A stretch of 64,000 nucleotides of DNA, taken from Echinochloa phyllopogon (taxonomy: Eukaryota > Streptophyta > Magnoliopsida > Poales > Poaceae). The notes below the pieces were generated by a model that was not told the DNA's origin, made no database searches, and saw nothing but the letters and a program-made list of their open reading frames with translations. Positions 35,215-47,394 of the stretch are shown in pieces. Each line of letters opens with the position of its first letter. The first letter of the stretch is position 1. Made by a program: the position numbers and the translations under genes. The stretch covers positions 637,501 through 701,500 of the forward strand of contig BTCW01000038.1 in the NCBI GenBank assembly GCA_033239725.1. The letters are read 5' to 3'.

Positions 35215-36298
35215 TTACTTGGAGAATAGCCGGTCCATGTCCCCCAAGCTCCGTCCTCTCGTCTCCGGCAGCCGCATGTACACGAACACCCACGCGGCCA
35301 CAGCCGCGCCGGCCAACAGGAAGAAGCACCCGGGCATGGAGATGGTGTTGGCTAGCGAGATGAACGTCATGCTCAGCACCCCGCACGTCAGCCGGTTCAC
35401 CGCCGTGCCCAGGCTCGTTCCCTGCGCGCGCAGCCGGAGCGGCAGGATCTCCGCGCTGTACGCCTGCGCCAGCGGGCCGAGGCTGACCGAGAACGCCGCG
35501 ACGTAGGCCAGCAGGGACGCGACGCACGCCGCCGCCGTGCTCGCCGCCGTTTCCACGCGCGGCGGCGCGCAGCGTGATGGCCAGCGAGGTCAGCGACACG
35601 GCGATGCCGGCCGTGCTGGCGAGGAGGAGCGGCCGCCGGCCGGCACGGTCAGAGAAGAGCGTGGCCACGAGGATGAAGCCCGTCTTGACGACGCCGACGG
35701 CGACGGTGGCGGCGAGGACGGACCTGTTCGACGAAATGCCTGCTTTCTTGAGCACCAGCGGGGTGTACAGCACGATGATGTCGATGCCGGAGGCCTGTTG
35801 GAAGAATTGGAGGGCAAGAACGTCGGTGAGGATCCGCCGGACCGTCGTCGGCGATGATGGCCTGGAGAGCAGATCCCTCCGGACGCCGGCGTCGTCTGTG
35901 TTGCCCTGCGCCGCGACCGCGATGGCGTCCTTGATCTCCCTGAGCCGGTCGTCGGCCTCGGCTGGAATGTCGGACGTGCGAGAGAGCACCGCGCGCGCCT
36001 CGGCGTCGCGCCCGCGCATGGCGAGCCAGCGGGGCGATTCCGGCGTGGCGAACACGCCGGCCGCGAGCAGCACCGGCGGCGCAACGCCGGCGGCGAACAT
36101 GACGCGCCAGCCCAGACAGAGGGGCAGGCCGGCCAAGGCGTAGTTGGAGACATAGCTAAGAAGGATCCCCTCGTTGACGAAGATCTCCGGCAGGGAGGAG
36201 AGCATGCCGCGCGTGGACGCCGGCGCGATTTCGGCGGCGTAGACCGGGGCCACGACGACGGCGAACCCGACGCCGACGCTGGTGACGAAGCAAGCGGC
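35215..36298 (-). pseudogene. Sugar/polyol transporter (MFS), N-truncated and frameshifted
   Basis: The minus strand encodes the last two thirds of a plant polyol/monosaccharide H+ symporter: FVTSVGVGFAVVVAPVYAAE, PEIFVNEGILLSYVSNYAL, PESPRWLAMRGR, LQFFQQASGIDIIVLYTP, the loop motif DRAGRRPLL and, after a frameshift near 35560, ISLANTISMPGCFFLLAG and PETRGRSL, ending FSK. The N-terminal exon (about 120 residues, with the first membrane helices) is absent; the sequence starts directly after an acceptor-like TTCTAG. The family imports sugars or sugar alcohols across the plasma membrane. Truncation and frameshift make this copy non-functional unless the frameshift is an assembly error and an exon lies far upstream. 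Related copies are at 22030-22165 and 46325-47394. Confidence 0.85.
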
Positions 36299-36309
36299 CT
36301 AGAATGTCA

Positions 36310-39300
36310 TTTCATTTTTATCAAGTAATCCAATCAACCTAGCCGCTGGATTGGATGACGATTGTAATTCAGTAATCCAGTAATTCAGCCATCATACCTA
36401 ATTAAAGTAGTGCAGTAATAGGATCAAGGAAGATGATTTTTTATCGTTTCATTCAGTAGTCCAGTACCTTTTTTTCATACTCTCAAGTCTATTTTTTTTA
36501 GATGTCATAGGTGAAGAAATTATTAGTAGTTCAGTAATACCTGATCACTAGAAATTGATGTCCTGATAATTTATCAGTTTCTGCTCATAGTGACAACTAA
36601 CAGTTTGAACTCATCTTTTTGTACTTATCACCTGCTGGTTATTGAACTCGTTTCCTTGTGCTCTTTTCTATGGAAAATCACATGTTTCATCTTTTGCGTT
36701 AATCACCCTTCGGACTCTAAACTGATTGCCTATGGCAATTTGCTCGAAACATATATATGCTCAACTCCTCTTCCCCTTTCGAGCAGTGCATGTATACATT
36801 TTTGGATCCAGTTTTTAACCGTTTTAATTGATGGTTGATAAATTGTACCTGAATTACTGTGTATGTAGAGTTTTTGACTATATTAGGTAACACAGTAATT
36901 CAGCAACATGATCAGAATTTTAGCAATTTAGTAAATTATGGTGTAGTCCTATTAATTCAACTTCCAACACTGCATCCCTGTATTTCGCTTCAGTAATTTA
37001 AGCTTTGGTAACCAAGTAGGGCAGTAAATAATGTTCAGTAATGTTTTAAACGACATTTACCTCAGTGATGATGATTCAGTAATCTTGTAATTCACCCAGC
37101 AGTAAATAATGTTGCCCTTTTTTACTTCCCTAAAAATACCAACTCATGCCTTTTACTTTGTGTTTGGTCGTGCTCCTCTCACACATGTAATTTTACCCTG
37201 TGATGCAGCTATTTGGATCCTGGTGCAGAGCTCAGCTTCTTTACTATTTGGATCCTGGTTGTCGTGCTCCCCTCTTGCTAAAGCATCATTTTAAGTAGTC
37301 TGGTAATTTGGTAATTCATCTCCTCGCATTGTCGTTCTTTTTATCAAGCAGTCTAGTAATTTAGCAACATGATAATGATAAGGATGATTCATTAATTTAG
37401 TAATTCATCTCTAGCAGGAGCAGGGGGGAAACAGAGGTGAGACAGCACCACCCTCCTCCTCCTCCACCTTCTCATTCGTGGTTCCCATTTTTTGTGAATT
37501 TTTTGCATGCTAGTTCACGGATTTTTGCGTTAGGCTATTTGGATTGCTTATGCAGAGCATTAAGTCAGTGCTTTTTTTTTGTCAGTACAATTGATTGTAT
37601 TAGTAGTCTTGTAGGAATTGTTCCCTCTTCAATAGTAGCACCCAGATGTCTTTTTTGGTCAGTAGTATTTATCATTATAATTTCTCTCCCTTCGGTAATA
37701 GTACCTAAGCTGCAGGAATCGGAGCCATCAGCCTCTCGTGAACTTGTGGATGGCGCAACATGAAGGCAGTCTTGCATGAAGATGCACCTGTGGCTTCATA
37801 GTTAATTTGCACAGCAACCGAGAGGAACTACTACTGTCAACAAAGAGCTTCGTGGAGATGAAACATCTGCAAGGCTAGAGATGAGGCATGTAATTATCGT
37901 GTTGTAGTTTCACTGAAGACCTTTGTATTTTGCCAAATGAGATTTAGTTTTTCTTTGTGAAACTTTTGTAGCTAGTATGGAGATATATCGATTTAAGTTT
38001 CTCTGCCAGTAATCTGGATCATTCCGCGTTTATGAATCATTCTGCAAGGTCAGAGATGAAGCATGTAACCATCCAGTTTCTCTGCATGATGTTTGATAAT
38101 TCGTACCTCTTTTGGTGTCCCTTTTTTTCAGTAATTCTGAACTTTTGCTTCAGTAATTGATGGTTCAGTAATCGGGTTAAGTGGTAAGTGGTACGCGTGT
38201 GCTGCCTAGTTCAGTAATACGTAGTAATTGAGTAATCCATAGTTTCAACACATGCACATACGTAGGAATTTTAGAGCAGAATCTGCACATGTTCCTCCCG
38301 GATCGAAGAAGGGCCAGGTCAATATTTTAGTTAAATGCCGATTCAATTGCTACTCGACTTAGTGTTATTTTTTTCCTTCAGTAATTCTAAGAAATTACTT
38401 ACAACGCAAATTTCTACTGACAGTTCTGGGTTTTCTGTCAGAGTGCATTAGTTTCTTGTACCACTAGCTAGTATCTCATTAATTGTTCAGTAGTCCAAAT
38501 CGCCCCCTTAAGTTTTGTGCACATCAAACATACTTTAGGTAACACAACAAAGGTGTAACACGACTTCAGTGTAATAGTACATTCAGTAATTCGCACGATA
38601 AGGCGCACTAGAAGAACACTGATGTGTGAAATCTTTTTTGTTTCTTTTCGGTATCTCCTGTAATAATTTAACTTTTGTCCGGTAACATCAATAGCTCAAT
38701 AAATTCAAATCTTGATGCAGCAATATATTTTTGGAGCACACACAATATTCCTGCCCATTTTTCTTTCCTATTCTTCTTGATGGGGGGAATTAGCACCTTC
38801 ATAAGTGCTAAACTTCTTTTTTTTTTCAAAAAGGAGCTCATGTACCAAATGCAACAAAAAAAACATTAGGCTGCCTGCAGCTACTTAAACAATAGTATCA
38901 CAGTAATCCAGTATTCCAGTAATTAGAAGGACAAGGAAAATTAGACTCTGCATTTCCCTTGCATTTTTCATAGTAATCCTGTACATTTTCATAGTAATCT
39001 AGTATATTTTTCACAGTAATCCAATAATCCAGTACATTTTTACATAGTAACCCACTACATTTTGCTACCTTTTTTTCACACGCCAATAACTTACTGCGAC
39101 GAACCGACTGTGTAATTTCTACAAGACACCATAACATCATACTAGTAATTCAGTAAACCTCCATTAGTTCTGCTTACTGCAGTAATCCCTAGACCTTCAG
39201 TGGTTTTAGTTACTGCAGTAATCCCTGGCACATCATCTCAGTAATTCAGTGACGATCAAAACCACTGGGTATGCTCAACTTCAACTCACTGCTGCATTAT

Positions 39301-39770
39301 CACCACCAACAATATCTGTTGCGGAGTTACAGAAAAATAATGTGCAGAAAATACAATAGTCATCACTGATCAAATGACATCAGTGAACACTAATGTTAGA
39401 ACACGCAAGACGCAAATTCAGGGGGTAATGTAGCTTCAGTAATTTCTACAACGTAGAATAGATCCCGGCATGCACACTCTGTGCATCACTACCGAACAAG
39501 GCAGACCACACACATCGTCACTGACTTTACTTAGCATCACAAACCACTACACGGTAAAATAACAATGACAATTTCTGAATCCTTTGGAAAAAAAACTCAA
39601 AATACAGTGTCTCTAGTAGTTTTTTATTAGCAGATTCAGCAGTAATTCGGTAATAACATGTTAGTTCAGCAATCCTGACATTTGCAAATCCACAGTTTCG
39701 TGAGCTGGTTAAGCCATCCTAAGCACATGATAGTATCTCAGTAATTCAGTATCCGAAACTCCAAGAGTAA
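36310..39770. repeat. AT-rich block with dozens of interspersed AGTAAT motifs
   Basis: The words CAGTAATTCAGTAAT and CAGTAATCCAGTA, with the core AGTAAT, recur more than 30 times, mostly on the plus strand, at irregular spacing (for example near 36370, 37060, 38110, 38160, 38220, 38900, 39000, 39190, 39240, 39610 and 39730). There is no coding sequence or clear terminal repeat. Such arrays resemble subterminal transposase-binding sites of large DNA transposons, but I cannot assign the element. Confidence 0.5.
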
Positions 39771-40339
39771 ATCCTAGCAATTAATTATGAGAACTCTACT
39801 TAAAGGGAGAGAGAATTTCGGATGCAGTGATTATCACGTGATGGAAGACAGGAAGAATGCAATTGCTGAGGGACAGATGAACCATTAAGAGGAACAGAGG
39901 AATTTCCAAAGGCAATTTACCTGCTGGGGCGTCAAAATCCCACTTGATTGAGTTTTGAGGGTTGATTAAGCTTCTGTGCGTCGCCGTACAAAACAGGCGA
40001 AGCTGGCTCGCGTCTGTGCGCCCAATCCCTAACGCTCGATCCAGTAGTGCCCACCGCCCTGCCCCTGGCCACCCGCTCACGCGCCTGCCGCACGCACGCC
40101 GAGCTCCGCCGCTTGCTGCACGCAGACAACTTTTACAGAGATGCAGATTGATTACTGAGAAAAAGCTCGATTCGGACCGATTTCTGGGGGAGGGGCGTCG
40201 ATGGGAGCTCCTGCGCGTCACTGTGCTACTAGCGACACCATCCAACCGTCGGATCTCAGCCAGTGTCACATCCTTCTTTTTGTGTCACATCCTTCTTTTT
40301 TAGTACGTCTCTGAATATGAGAGTATACTTGTCTCCGAC
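39771..40339. other. GC-richer island between two repeat blocks
   Basis: A short GC-rich island within AT-rich DNA carries a minus-strand open frame (39796-40269) with no recognised domain. It also has a TGTCACATCCTTCTTTT direct repeat near 40265-40298. It could be the promoter or first exon of the surrounding element; no gene is called. Confidence 0.3.
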
Positions 40340-42545
40340 ATCTGTTACATTGCTGAAGGCATTATTCTCGTAATTCTGGTATATTAAATTCTAGTTAATT
40401 TGCCATCACTCTATAGTAACTTAATCATGCCATTGTGGTAAATACCTTTATAATAAATTACATCATTCTGGTTTATTGGATTCTAGTAAATATGGCATAA
40501 TTTATGGTAACTTTATAACACATTTTTGGTTACTGCATTTGTGGTAAATTAGTGACCCAGCTCTGATCATTGTGTTCAGTGGTTAAAAACAATGTGTATC
40601 AATCATTGGTCCGTATGTTGTTACCATAATTGGGTCAGTAGTATTTGTTATCATTCATGTACGCATATGGTTTGATTTCATTCGAATTTAGATGCCTGCA
40701 ACTTGCATAGGACCCATGTTCTCAGATTCCTTTGTTTGATTCCATCTATTTCATGTACAGGGCAGGTTTACTACATTACGTACCTAGGTTATAGTTTTGG
40801 ATGACTGATCGCTCTTATAGTAAATTACCATGCTTCATAGTACATAATACTCGTAATTTACTAGACCTTCCTCGACCCTGCATAGTGGTAAATTAACTGT
40901 ATGCGTTACTATATTTTGACTTATGTGGATTCCACCGGGTTCCATTGTTGATTTATATGAATTTGGAGTATAAGTTGCAGGAAACTAAAAAATTTCAGTT
41001 ATGTTGGAGCTTGAATGTTATAGTAAATTTCATGGACTCATGCCAATTAGTTATCAAGAACTTTTCCACTGATCCATAATGTGGTAAATTAACCATATAA
41101 TTTACTAGTTTTTTTTTAATTATGTCGATATAGGTCGAGAGGCTCTCCAGAAGGGTACTATACGAAATGCTCCGGACATGATGAGGCTGCACCAGAGATG
41201 CTGTCTTCAGAGCTATCTGAGACGCCGAAACAAATTAAAGTGAGAATGATGACTGAATGCATGCAGAAAAAGTGGCTCAGTTTAGGTCATCCAAGCTGCT
41301 CTTAACACAAAAAGAACACTGGCTTTGATGGGCTTAATCCTGATGTTCGGAGTCAAAAGAAATGCAAAGACTCATGGCCTTATTTGTAGTACCTTTGATT
41401 TGTTTGGTTTCGGCAGACAAATGTATGCGTTATGTAAAAAACTTGAGTGCTGTTCTAAACCTCATTCTGTGCCTCTGTACCTCCTTTTTTTCCATTGTGG
41501 TAACCTACTCTGTAAATTCTGGTATATTGGATTGTAATAAATGGGGCAACCATTTTCATTAACTTCATTAGTATCGTAAAAATTTATTTTGAATCTATAC
41601 AAATCAGTGGCAACTGGTGTCCCTCCAAGGTCCCAATGACGGTAACTCAGTATCGTCAATAATAAGCACACAAATAATGTCACATATAGACTTGAATTGC
41701 TGTACTTGACTATTACCATTTTGAAACAGGTCAGAATAGTTAAATATAGGAATCTGCCTGCTTAATTTGGTGGCTTGCAAAGCACAGAAGGACGTTGCCG
41801 GAGAAGTTCTAGGGAGTTTGGATGGGATGGACTGTCAGTAAGGAATTATTAATTCTTTCTGCACAATATTGTCACAATATTTTATCCTAATACATACCTT
41901 AATATGCATTGCTTATACAATAAATCTGTAAACCTCTACCCATATGGAGTATAGACAAATATTATCACAGTCTAGTGATTTTATATACATTATCATAACT
42001 ATTTGATGGTAATTTGATCTGTCAGTAACTACCTCGAAAGCACAACTGGAAACCAAATTGTTGTATCTACTCATCCAAATTATCGACGCTACTGATTCAA
42101 ATTACGGCAATTATTACATGGTAAATTGGTCCCGTCAATTTTGCAACTAATTCCTCCAAATATTGACCATTTTACAGAACATTGGTTCCTCTTAACATCA
42201 TGACACGAAAATTGTGTTAGACCCCATCCTAATAATCATCTCGTACCATTTGGAATACCGTATTTAACTATTTAATACATGAGAAATTGATCCTGGAGTG
42301 CTGTTCGATCTTTTGGTGTTGAAGCCATTGTGGTAAGCCGATAATGCTATTATGCAAACATAATGAGGCCATTCCGGTAACTATCTGAATTATTGTGGTA
42401 ACTCACCTTTATATTATATTATAGTCAATGTAAAAAAGTTGTAGTAAATTACGACACAGCGTAGTCTACATATGGATTATAGTGAATAGTCTATATTATC
42501 ATGATATCATCTCAAACATTCGAATTTACGTTACTATTTCACCAC
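40340..42545. repeat. AT-rich block with interspersed GGTAAAT/GGTAAC motifs
   Basis: A second interspersed-motif block: GTGGTAAATT, TAGTAAATTACC, TGGTAACTT and TTACCAC recur on both strands through 2.2 kb. One non-repetitive stretch at 41130-41420 (for example GGTCGAGAGGCTCTCCAGAAGG) could be an exon remnant but has no recognised content. It is probably the other part of the same element as 36310-39770. Confidence 0.4.
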
Positions 42546-42578
42546 AAAATTGGTCTATATATATATACATACATATCT

Positions 42579-42860
42579 AACATATGAAAGCGGGCTGGTG
42601 GGGTGGCCGGCCAGGGTGGCCACATCGGCCGGAATTTTTTCGGCCGACGGATGGCCATCCGACAACTAGCCCTTAGCTGCCGATTTTTTTGTTTAGATCC
42701 TCGTATTTCTATCAAATTTTAACATATGAAAGCGGGTTGGTGGGGCGGCCGGCCAGGGTGGCCACATCGGCCGGAATTTTTTCGGCCAACGGATGGCCAT
42801 CCGACGACTATCCCTTAACTGCTGATTTTTTGTTTAGATCCTCGTATTTCTATCAAATTA
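42579..42860 (+). repeat. 142-bp tandem duplication
   Basis: Two units starting AACATATGAAAGCGGG (42579 and 42721) share GGCCGGCCAGGGTGGCCACA and TTTTTTCGGCC and end ATTTCTATCAAAT. They differ at roughly ten positions. Confidence 0.9.
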
Positions 42861-42869
42861 AACACGTGC

Positions 42870-43930
42870 TTCTAGATATACAATTTCTTCATTTAAGCCA
42901 TCGTGTTTCCTGAAAATTTTTCAGCTATCGCCATAAAGCACCAATTTTTTTGTATAGACCCTGTATTTCTAAGAAATCAAACCCGTTGTCCTAAATATAG
43001 GTGCTGGTATTTTATTTTTAGGTCTTCGTGTTTTCCAGAATTTTTCGTCCGGCGCCATAATAAGCCGCTACTTTTTACGTTTAGTCCCTCGTATTTCTAA
43101 GAAATCAAAGCCGCGGTCCTCGATAAAGGTGTCTGTGTTTTGTATTCGCCTTCGCGTTTCCAAGGAAACATCCTTGTTCTACATTGAGTTCATGGATATT
43201 TTACAACTAAACCCTCACATTGAGTTCGTGGTACTAGATTAAGTGTTACGGATATTTTGCGTTTAAACCCTCACGTTCCTAAAGAATGAACCACGCCATC
43301 TGATCGCGATCCAACAGTCAGCGATATTTTGCTTAGGCCCTCCATTTCTAATAAATCAAACCTTCAGTCCCAGATATAGGTGTCAATGTTTCAAATTTAG
43401 GCTCTCACGTTTTCAAGCAAATAATCTTAACCTACATTAAGTGGATAGCATTTTTTAGGAATCAAATGGTTTTCCTCGATTGAGTGAGATAGACATTTTG
43501 TATTTACACCCTCATGTTTCTAAAGAATCAACCCAGTGCCGTCCGATCGCGTTCTGACAACACCTAGCGATGAACCGCTAACTTTTTATGTCTAGACCCT
43601 CTCATTTCTAAGAAATCAAACCCGCGATCCTAGATATATGTGTCGGTGTTTTCAATTCAGGCTCTTACTTTTCCAAGTAAACAAACATTGTCCTACATTG
43701 AGTGGCATGGTCATTTTACAATTATTCCCTAGTATTTTTTTAGTATGAAAACGTGTTTCTAGGTTGAGTGTGGCAGACTTCTTCCATTTAGACCCTCGCG
43801 TTTTTAAGGGATCAACCCAAGATTGAGTTGAGTTGGAAGCACGTTTCCAAATTACCCCTCTACTTTTTCTAAAATCAACCCACACTACTACATAGAATGG
43901 CGCGAGCATTTTAGATTTAAGCCCTCGCGC
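42870..43930. repeat. Degenerate tandem-like repeat block
   Basis: Variants of TTTAGACCCTCG-TTTCTAAGAAATCAAACC, followed by CGGTCCTAGATATAGGTGTC and CCTACATTGAGTG, recur about every 100-200 bp. No coding sequence is evident. Such arrays occur in grass CACTA and LTR elements; the family is not determined. Confidence 0.5.
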
Positions 43931-43975
43931 TTACACGTATTAGTAAGTATTTATATCCACTTTATTTCTCATACT

Positions 43976-45463
43976 TCATCCGTGCAGCCGTGCAGCTAGC
44001 TACACCATGCCCCTGCTTGAAACAACGTGGGCACTTTGGCCCTGCCTTTACTTCCCCAACTTCGCCCTCCTCCTCAATGCCGGCATCACCCATCACCACA
44101 TCCTCCCCTGCCATCCCTTGCTGATGTGAATTCACCACCTCCTCAGCCTTCGGAGCATCCCGAAACATCCTGCCACTGCGGTCAGCTTGCTGCACCGTAT
44201 TCCCAGCATTACCTCTCCCTCCCTGCGTATACACCGAGACCTGCAGCACCTCGTCCACGGCCTCCTAAACCTCGGCCACCGTCCCGGCCAGCACGACCCC
44301 GGAAAAAACCTCTCCCTCTCTAGCACCAAAACCTCCACCATCTCTTGCATCAAAACCCCTCTGAAACACTGGCCCACGCTCATCTCCTCAACCCATCTGC
44401 ATTCCCCTATGCCCTTGAGCTTCTGCCTCCGATTGCCTCGGCCAAGCCCTCCGCTCCTGGTGAAACTCCCCCCCTGAATGGAGCCCTCTCGCCCTGAACC
44501 TTCTATCCTCTCGCTGCCATTGCTGCCCCGCTCGCTGCTTTCCTCCCTCCCCACGGTAGTTCAGGCGAGTGGCGGCCGTCCACGGGACACAACGATTCGG
44601 GACGACCAACCGGTTTGCCTCCCCCCTGGAAAAGATACCCTAAACCAGCTGGGAAACAGAAAGCCCCTCGGGCCTCCACAGGCCGTTGAAACAGGCCCAT
44701 GCACCTGCGCTGTAACTGGAATCCGAACCGATGCACTCGAGAATTTTGAACCTCCCGATCGCTTCGTCTTCCTCGCCTCCGCTGGCCCTATGGGCGGCAG
44801 CGGCGCCCCCGACACCACCTTCTAGACTTTCAACTGGGTAACTGCGCCCCCACTGCCAGACCGACAGTCCTTTGCCCAGACGTCCCCTAGTGACATCTTC
44901 GTGAGCGACATCGCCGGCGGCAATGGCCCTCTCCACGGTTTAACCACTCTCGAGCAAGGAAACATCTGCAGTCTGCTTAGGATGCCCTCTCGCCGGACCG
45001 TTGTACCTTTCCGAGCTCTTCTCTCGTCTTTCAGCTCGGTGTCGAGAAAACGTCGTCTCAGTCAGCGACACAAGCTCAGCTGACGGCGTCGACATCGAGC
45101 CAACGGAGCTCCGCGCCTCCTCCGTCGGGACCACCTCCTCGTCGGAGCTCTCGTCGTCAGCGAGAGCCCAGAACCGAGAACCGTTCCCCACCTGCTTGAA
45201 CGCCGCCGACATATCCGGCGACGAGCTCACACTCGACACAGCCCATTCTTCGTCCGTGCGTGCAAAGACCTCGCTGCCCGTCGGGCCCCCCTCGCCGTCG
45301 ATGTTGTCCGAATCTGCAAAAACCTCCGTGCTTACCTTCCCCTTCTGCCTTCTGCGACTCGACGGAGCCCACGGCCGCGGGGCCAACGTGAGCCGTCGTC
45401 GTCTTCTCCCGCCGTCGAGCGCCCCACCCTCGCCTCGCTCTCTCTCACTCATCCTTCACTTTA
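43976..45463 (-). pseudogene. LINE-type ORF1 (zinc-knuckle protein), degenerate
   Basis: The minus strand starts MSERERGEGGALDGGRRRR (45452) with an acidic-serine region, FWALADDESSDEEVVPTEEA. It passes through several frames with GC-rich content and ends with a CCHC knuckle, CPRCFKQGHGVASC, near 43990-44035. This order of a charged N-terminus and a late knuckle matches ORF1/gag-like proteins of plant non-LTR elements. Frames are interrupted around 44940, 44640 and 44260. No reverse transcriptase follows within the window. Confidence 0.45.
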
Positions 45464-46324
45464 CTTGATCGCCCTGACATGCTTGACTCCTGTTCTCTCG
45501 GCAGACGGAGAAGTCTCTGGCAGATGGTCAGATCGATATATATAGAGTGGATAATAAGTTGATAGAGTGTGCAAGAAAAGAAAGAAAGAGAGTCAGTGGG
45601 TGGTTTGTTATCACATTTGCAGCTAAGTGGACTGCAGTTTTGCTGTCCTTCATGCTGCTCATCAAACTTAACCAAATGACCTTAAAAATAATAATTGAAC
45701 AACATTCCATGTCCATTCCTAGTTTCCTATCAAATTCGGATTATACTGTGGACAATTTTTTTTGGTGCAGGACCGTAATAATTCTGGATGTGTTATGCTA
45801 AAACATCTTGTAGGGAAAATAGTAGCTATAATAAAAAATAGTAAATCCATACAAACTCTGTAAGAAAGTAGTAGCTTGAAGAGCTGCACAGTTTGTTACA
45901 GGCAAACAACTAACACTGTTGCAGGCCCAGAAAATCTTATCAGAGCTGAATCTTACATAATATACATAAGAAATCTCTATCTCAACTCCAATGCATCAAC
46001 TAACACTGTTGCAGGCCCAGAAAATCTTATCAGAGCTGAATCTTACATAATATACATAAGAAATCTCTATCTCAACTCGAATGCATAACGAACCATCTTC
46101 AGAAATCTGGCGCAACCAAACAGCACTGGCGCAATCGATACGTTGTACTATATGATTTCAAGCAAAGATGTAAACGAAGCAGCAACAACAAACATTGCTA
46201 GAAATCAATCCTCAGGGATCAGCAAACAGCTAGGACAATCAGATTTGTAATTATAAAACTATAGCCAGCCATTCCTAAAGATGAAATCGATCAGCGCAAG
46301 TGAAGTTGAATCGATCAGCGCACC
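45464..46324. other. Spacer upstream of the third transporter copy
   Basis: AT-rich DNA with no gene; it contains the 90-bp tandem duplication listed separately. Confidence 0.5.
45907..46086 (+). repeat. 90-bp perfect tandem duplication (two units)
   Basis: The units at 45907-45996 and 45997-46086 start CAACTAACACTGTTGCAGG and differ at a single base. This is recent slippage or unequal exchange. Confidence 0.95.
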
Positions 46325-47394
46325 GTGGCAGCGCGCTTCGTGACCAGCGTCGGCGTCGGGTTCGCCGTCGTCGTCGCCCCGGTCTACGCCGCCGAGATCG
46401 CGCTGGCTTCCACACGCGGCATGCTCTCCTCCCTGCCGGAGATCTTCGTCAACGCCGGGATCCTTCTTAGCTATGTCTCCAACTACGCCTTGGCCGGCCT
46501 GCCCCTGCGTCTGGGCTGGCGCGTCATGTTCGCCGCCGGTGTTGCGCCGCCCGTGCTGCTGGCGGCCGGCGTGTTCGCCATGCCGGAATCGCCTCGCTCG
46601 CTCGCCATGCGCGGGCGCGACGCCGAGGCGCGCGCGGTGCTGTCTCGCACGTCCGACACTCCAGCCGAGGCCGACGACCGGCTCAAGGAGATCAAGGACG
46701 CCATCGCAGCGCAGGGCAACGCAGACGATGCCGGCGTCCGGAGGGATCTGCTCTCCATACCATGTTCGCCGACGACGATCCGGCGGATCCTCACCGACGT
46801 TCTTGCCCTCCAATTCTTCCACCATGCCTCCGGCATCGACATCATCGTGTTGTACACCCCGTTTGTGCTCAAGAAAGCAAGCATCTCGTCGAACACCACG
46901 GTCGTCGCCGCCACCGGCACCGTCGGCATAGTCAAGACGGGCTTCATCATGGTGGCCACGCTCTTCTCCGACCGTGTCGGCCGGCGGCCGCTCCTCCTCA
47001 CCAGCACCGCCGGAATCGCCGTGTTGCTGACCTCGCTGGTGATCACGCTGCGCGTCTCCGGAGCGACAGCGGCAGTGGCGGCGTGCGTCGCGTCCCTGCT
47101 GGCCTACGTCGCGGCGTTCTCGGTCGGCCTCGGCCCGCTGGCGCAGGAGTACAGCGCGGACATCCTGCCGCTCCGGCTGCGCGCGCGGGGAACGAGCCTC
47201 GGCACTGCGGTGAACCAGCTGACGTGCGGGGTCCTGAGCGTGACGTTCATCTCGCTCGCCAACACCATCTCCATGGCCGGGTGCTTCTTCCTGTTCACGG
47301 CGCCGCTATGGCCGCGTGGGTGTTCGTGCACATGCGGCTGCCAGAGACGAGAGGACGGAGCTTGGAGGACATGGACGTGCTATTCTCCAAGTAA
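46325..47394 (+). pseudogene. Sugar/polyol transporter, third copy, inverted, N-truncated and frameshifted
   Basis: The same family as 35215-36298 but on the plus strand: FVTSVGVGFAVVVAPVYAAE, PESPRSLAMRGR, LQFFHHASGIDIIVLYTP, DRVGRRPLL, LRARGTSLGTAVNQL. A single missing base near 47300 shifts the frame; PETRGRSLEDMD and the stop after FSK (47394) are in the next frame. The N-terminal exon is missing at the same place as in the second copy, after an acceptor-like GTGGCAG. The frameshift differs in position from that of copy 2, so the two were disabled separately. A CACTA element begins 36 bp after the stop. Confidence 0.85.

Noticed and set aside
39796..40269. Minus-strand ORF of 157 codons between the two repeat blocks
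   Set aside because: No recognised domain and no neighbour context; it could be the first exon of an unknown element but that cannot be supported.
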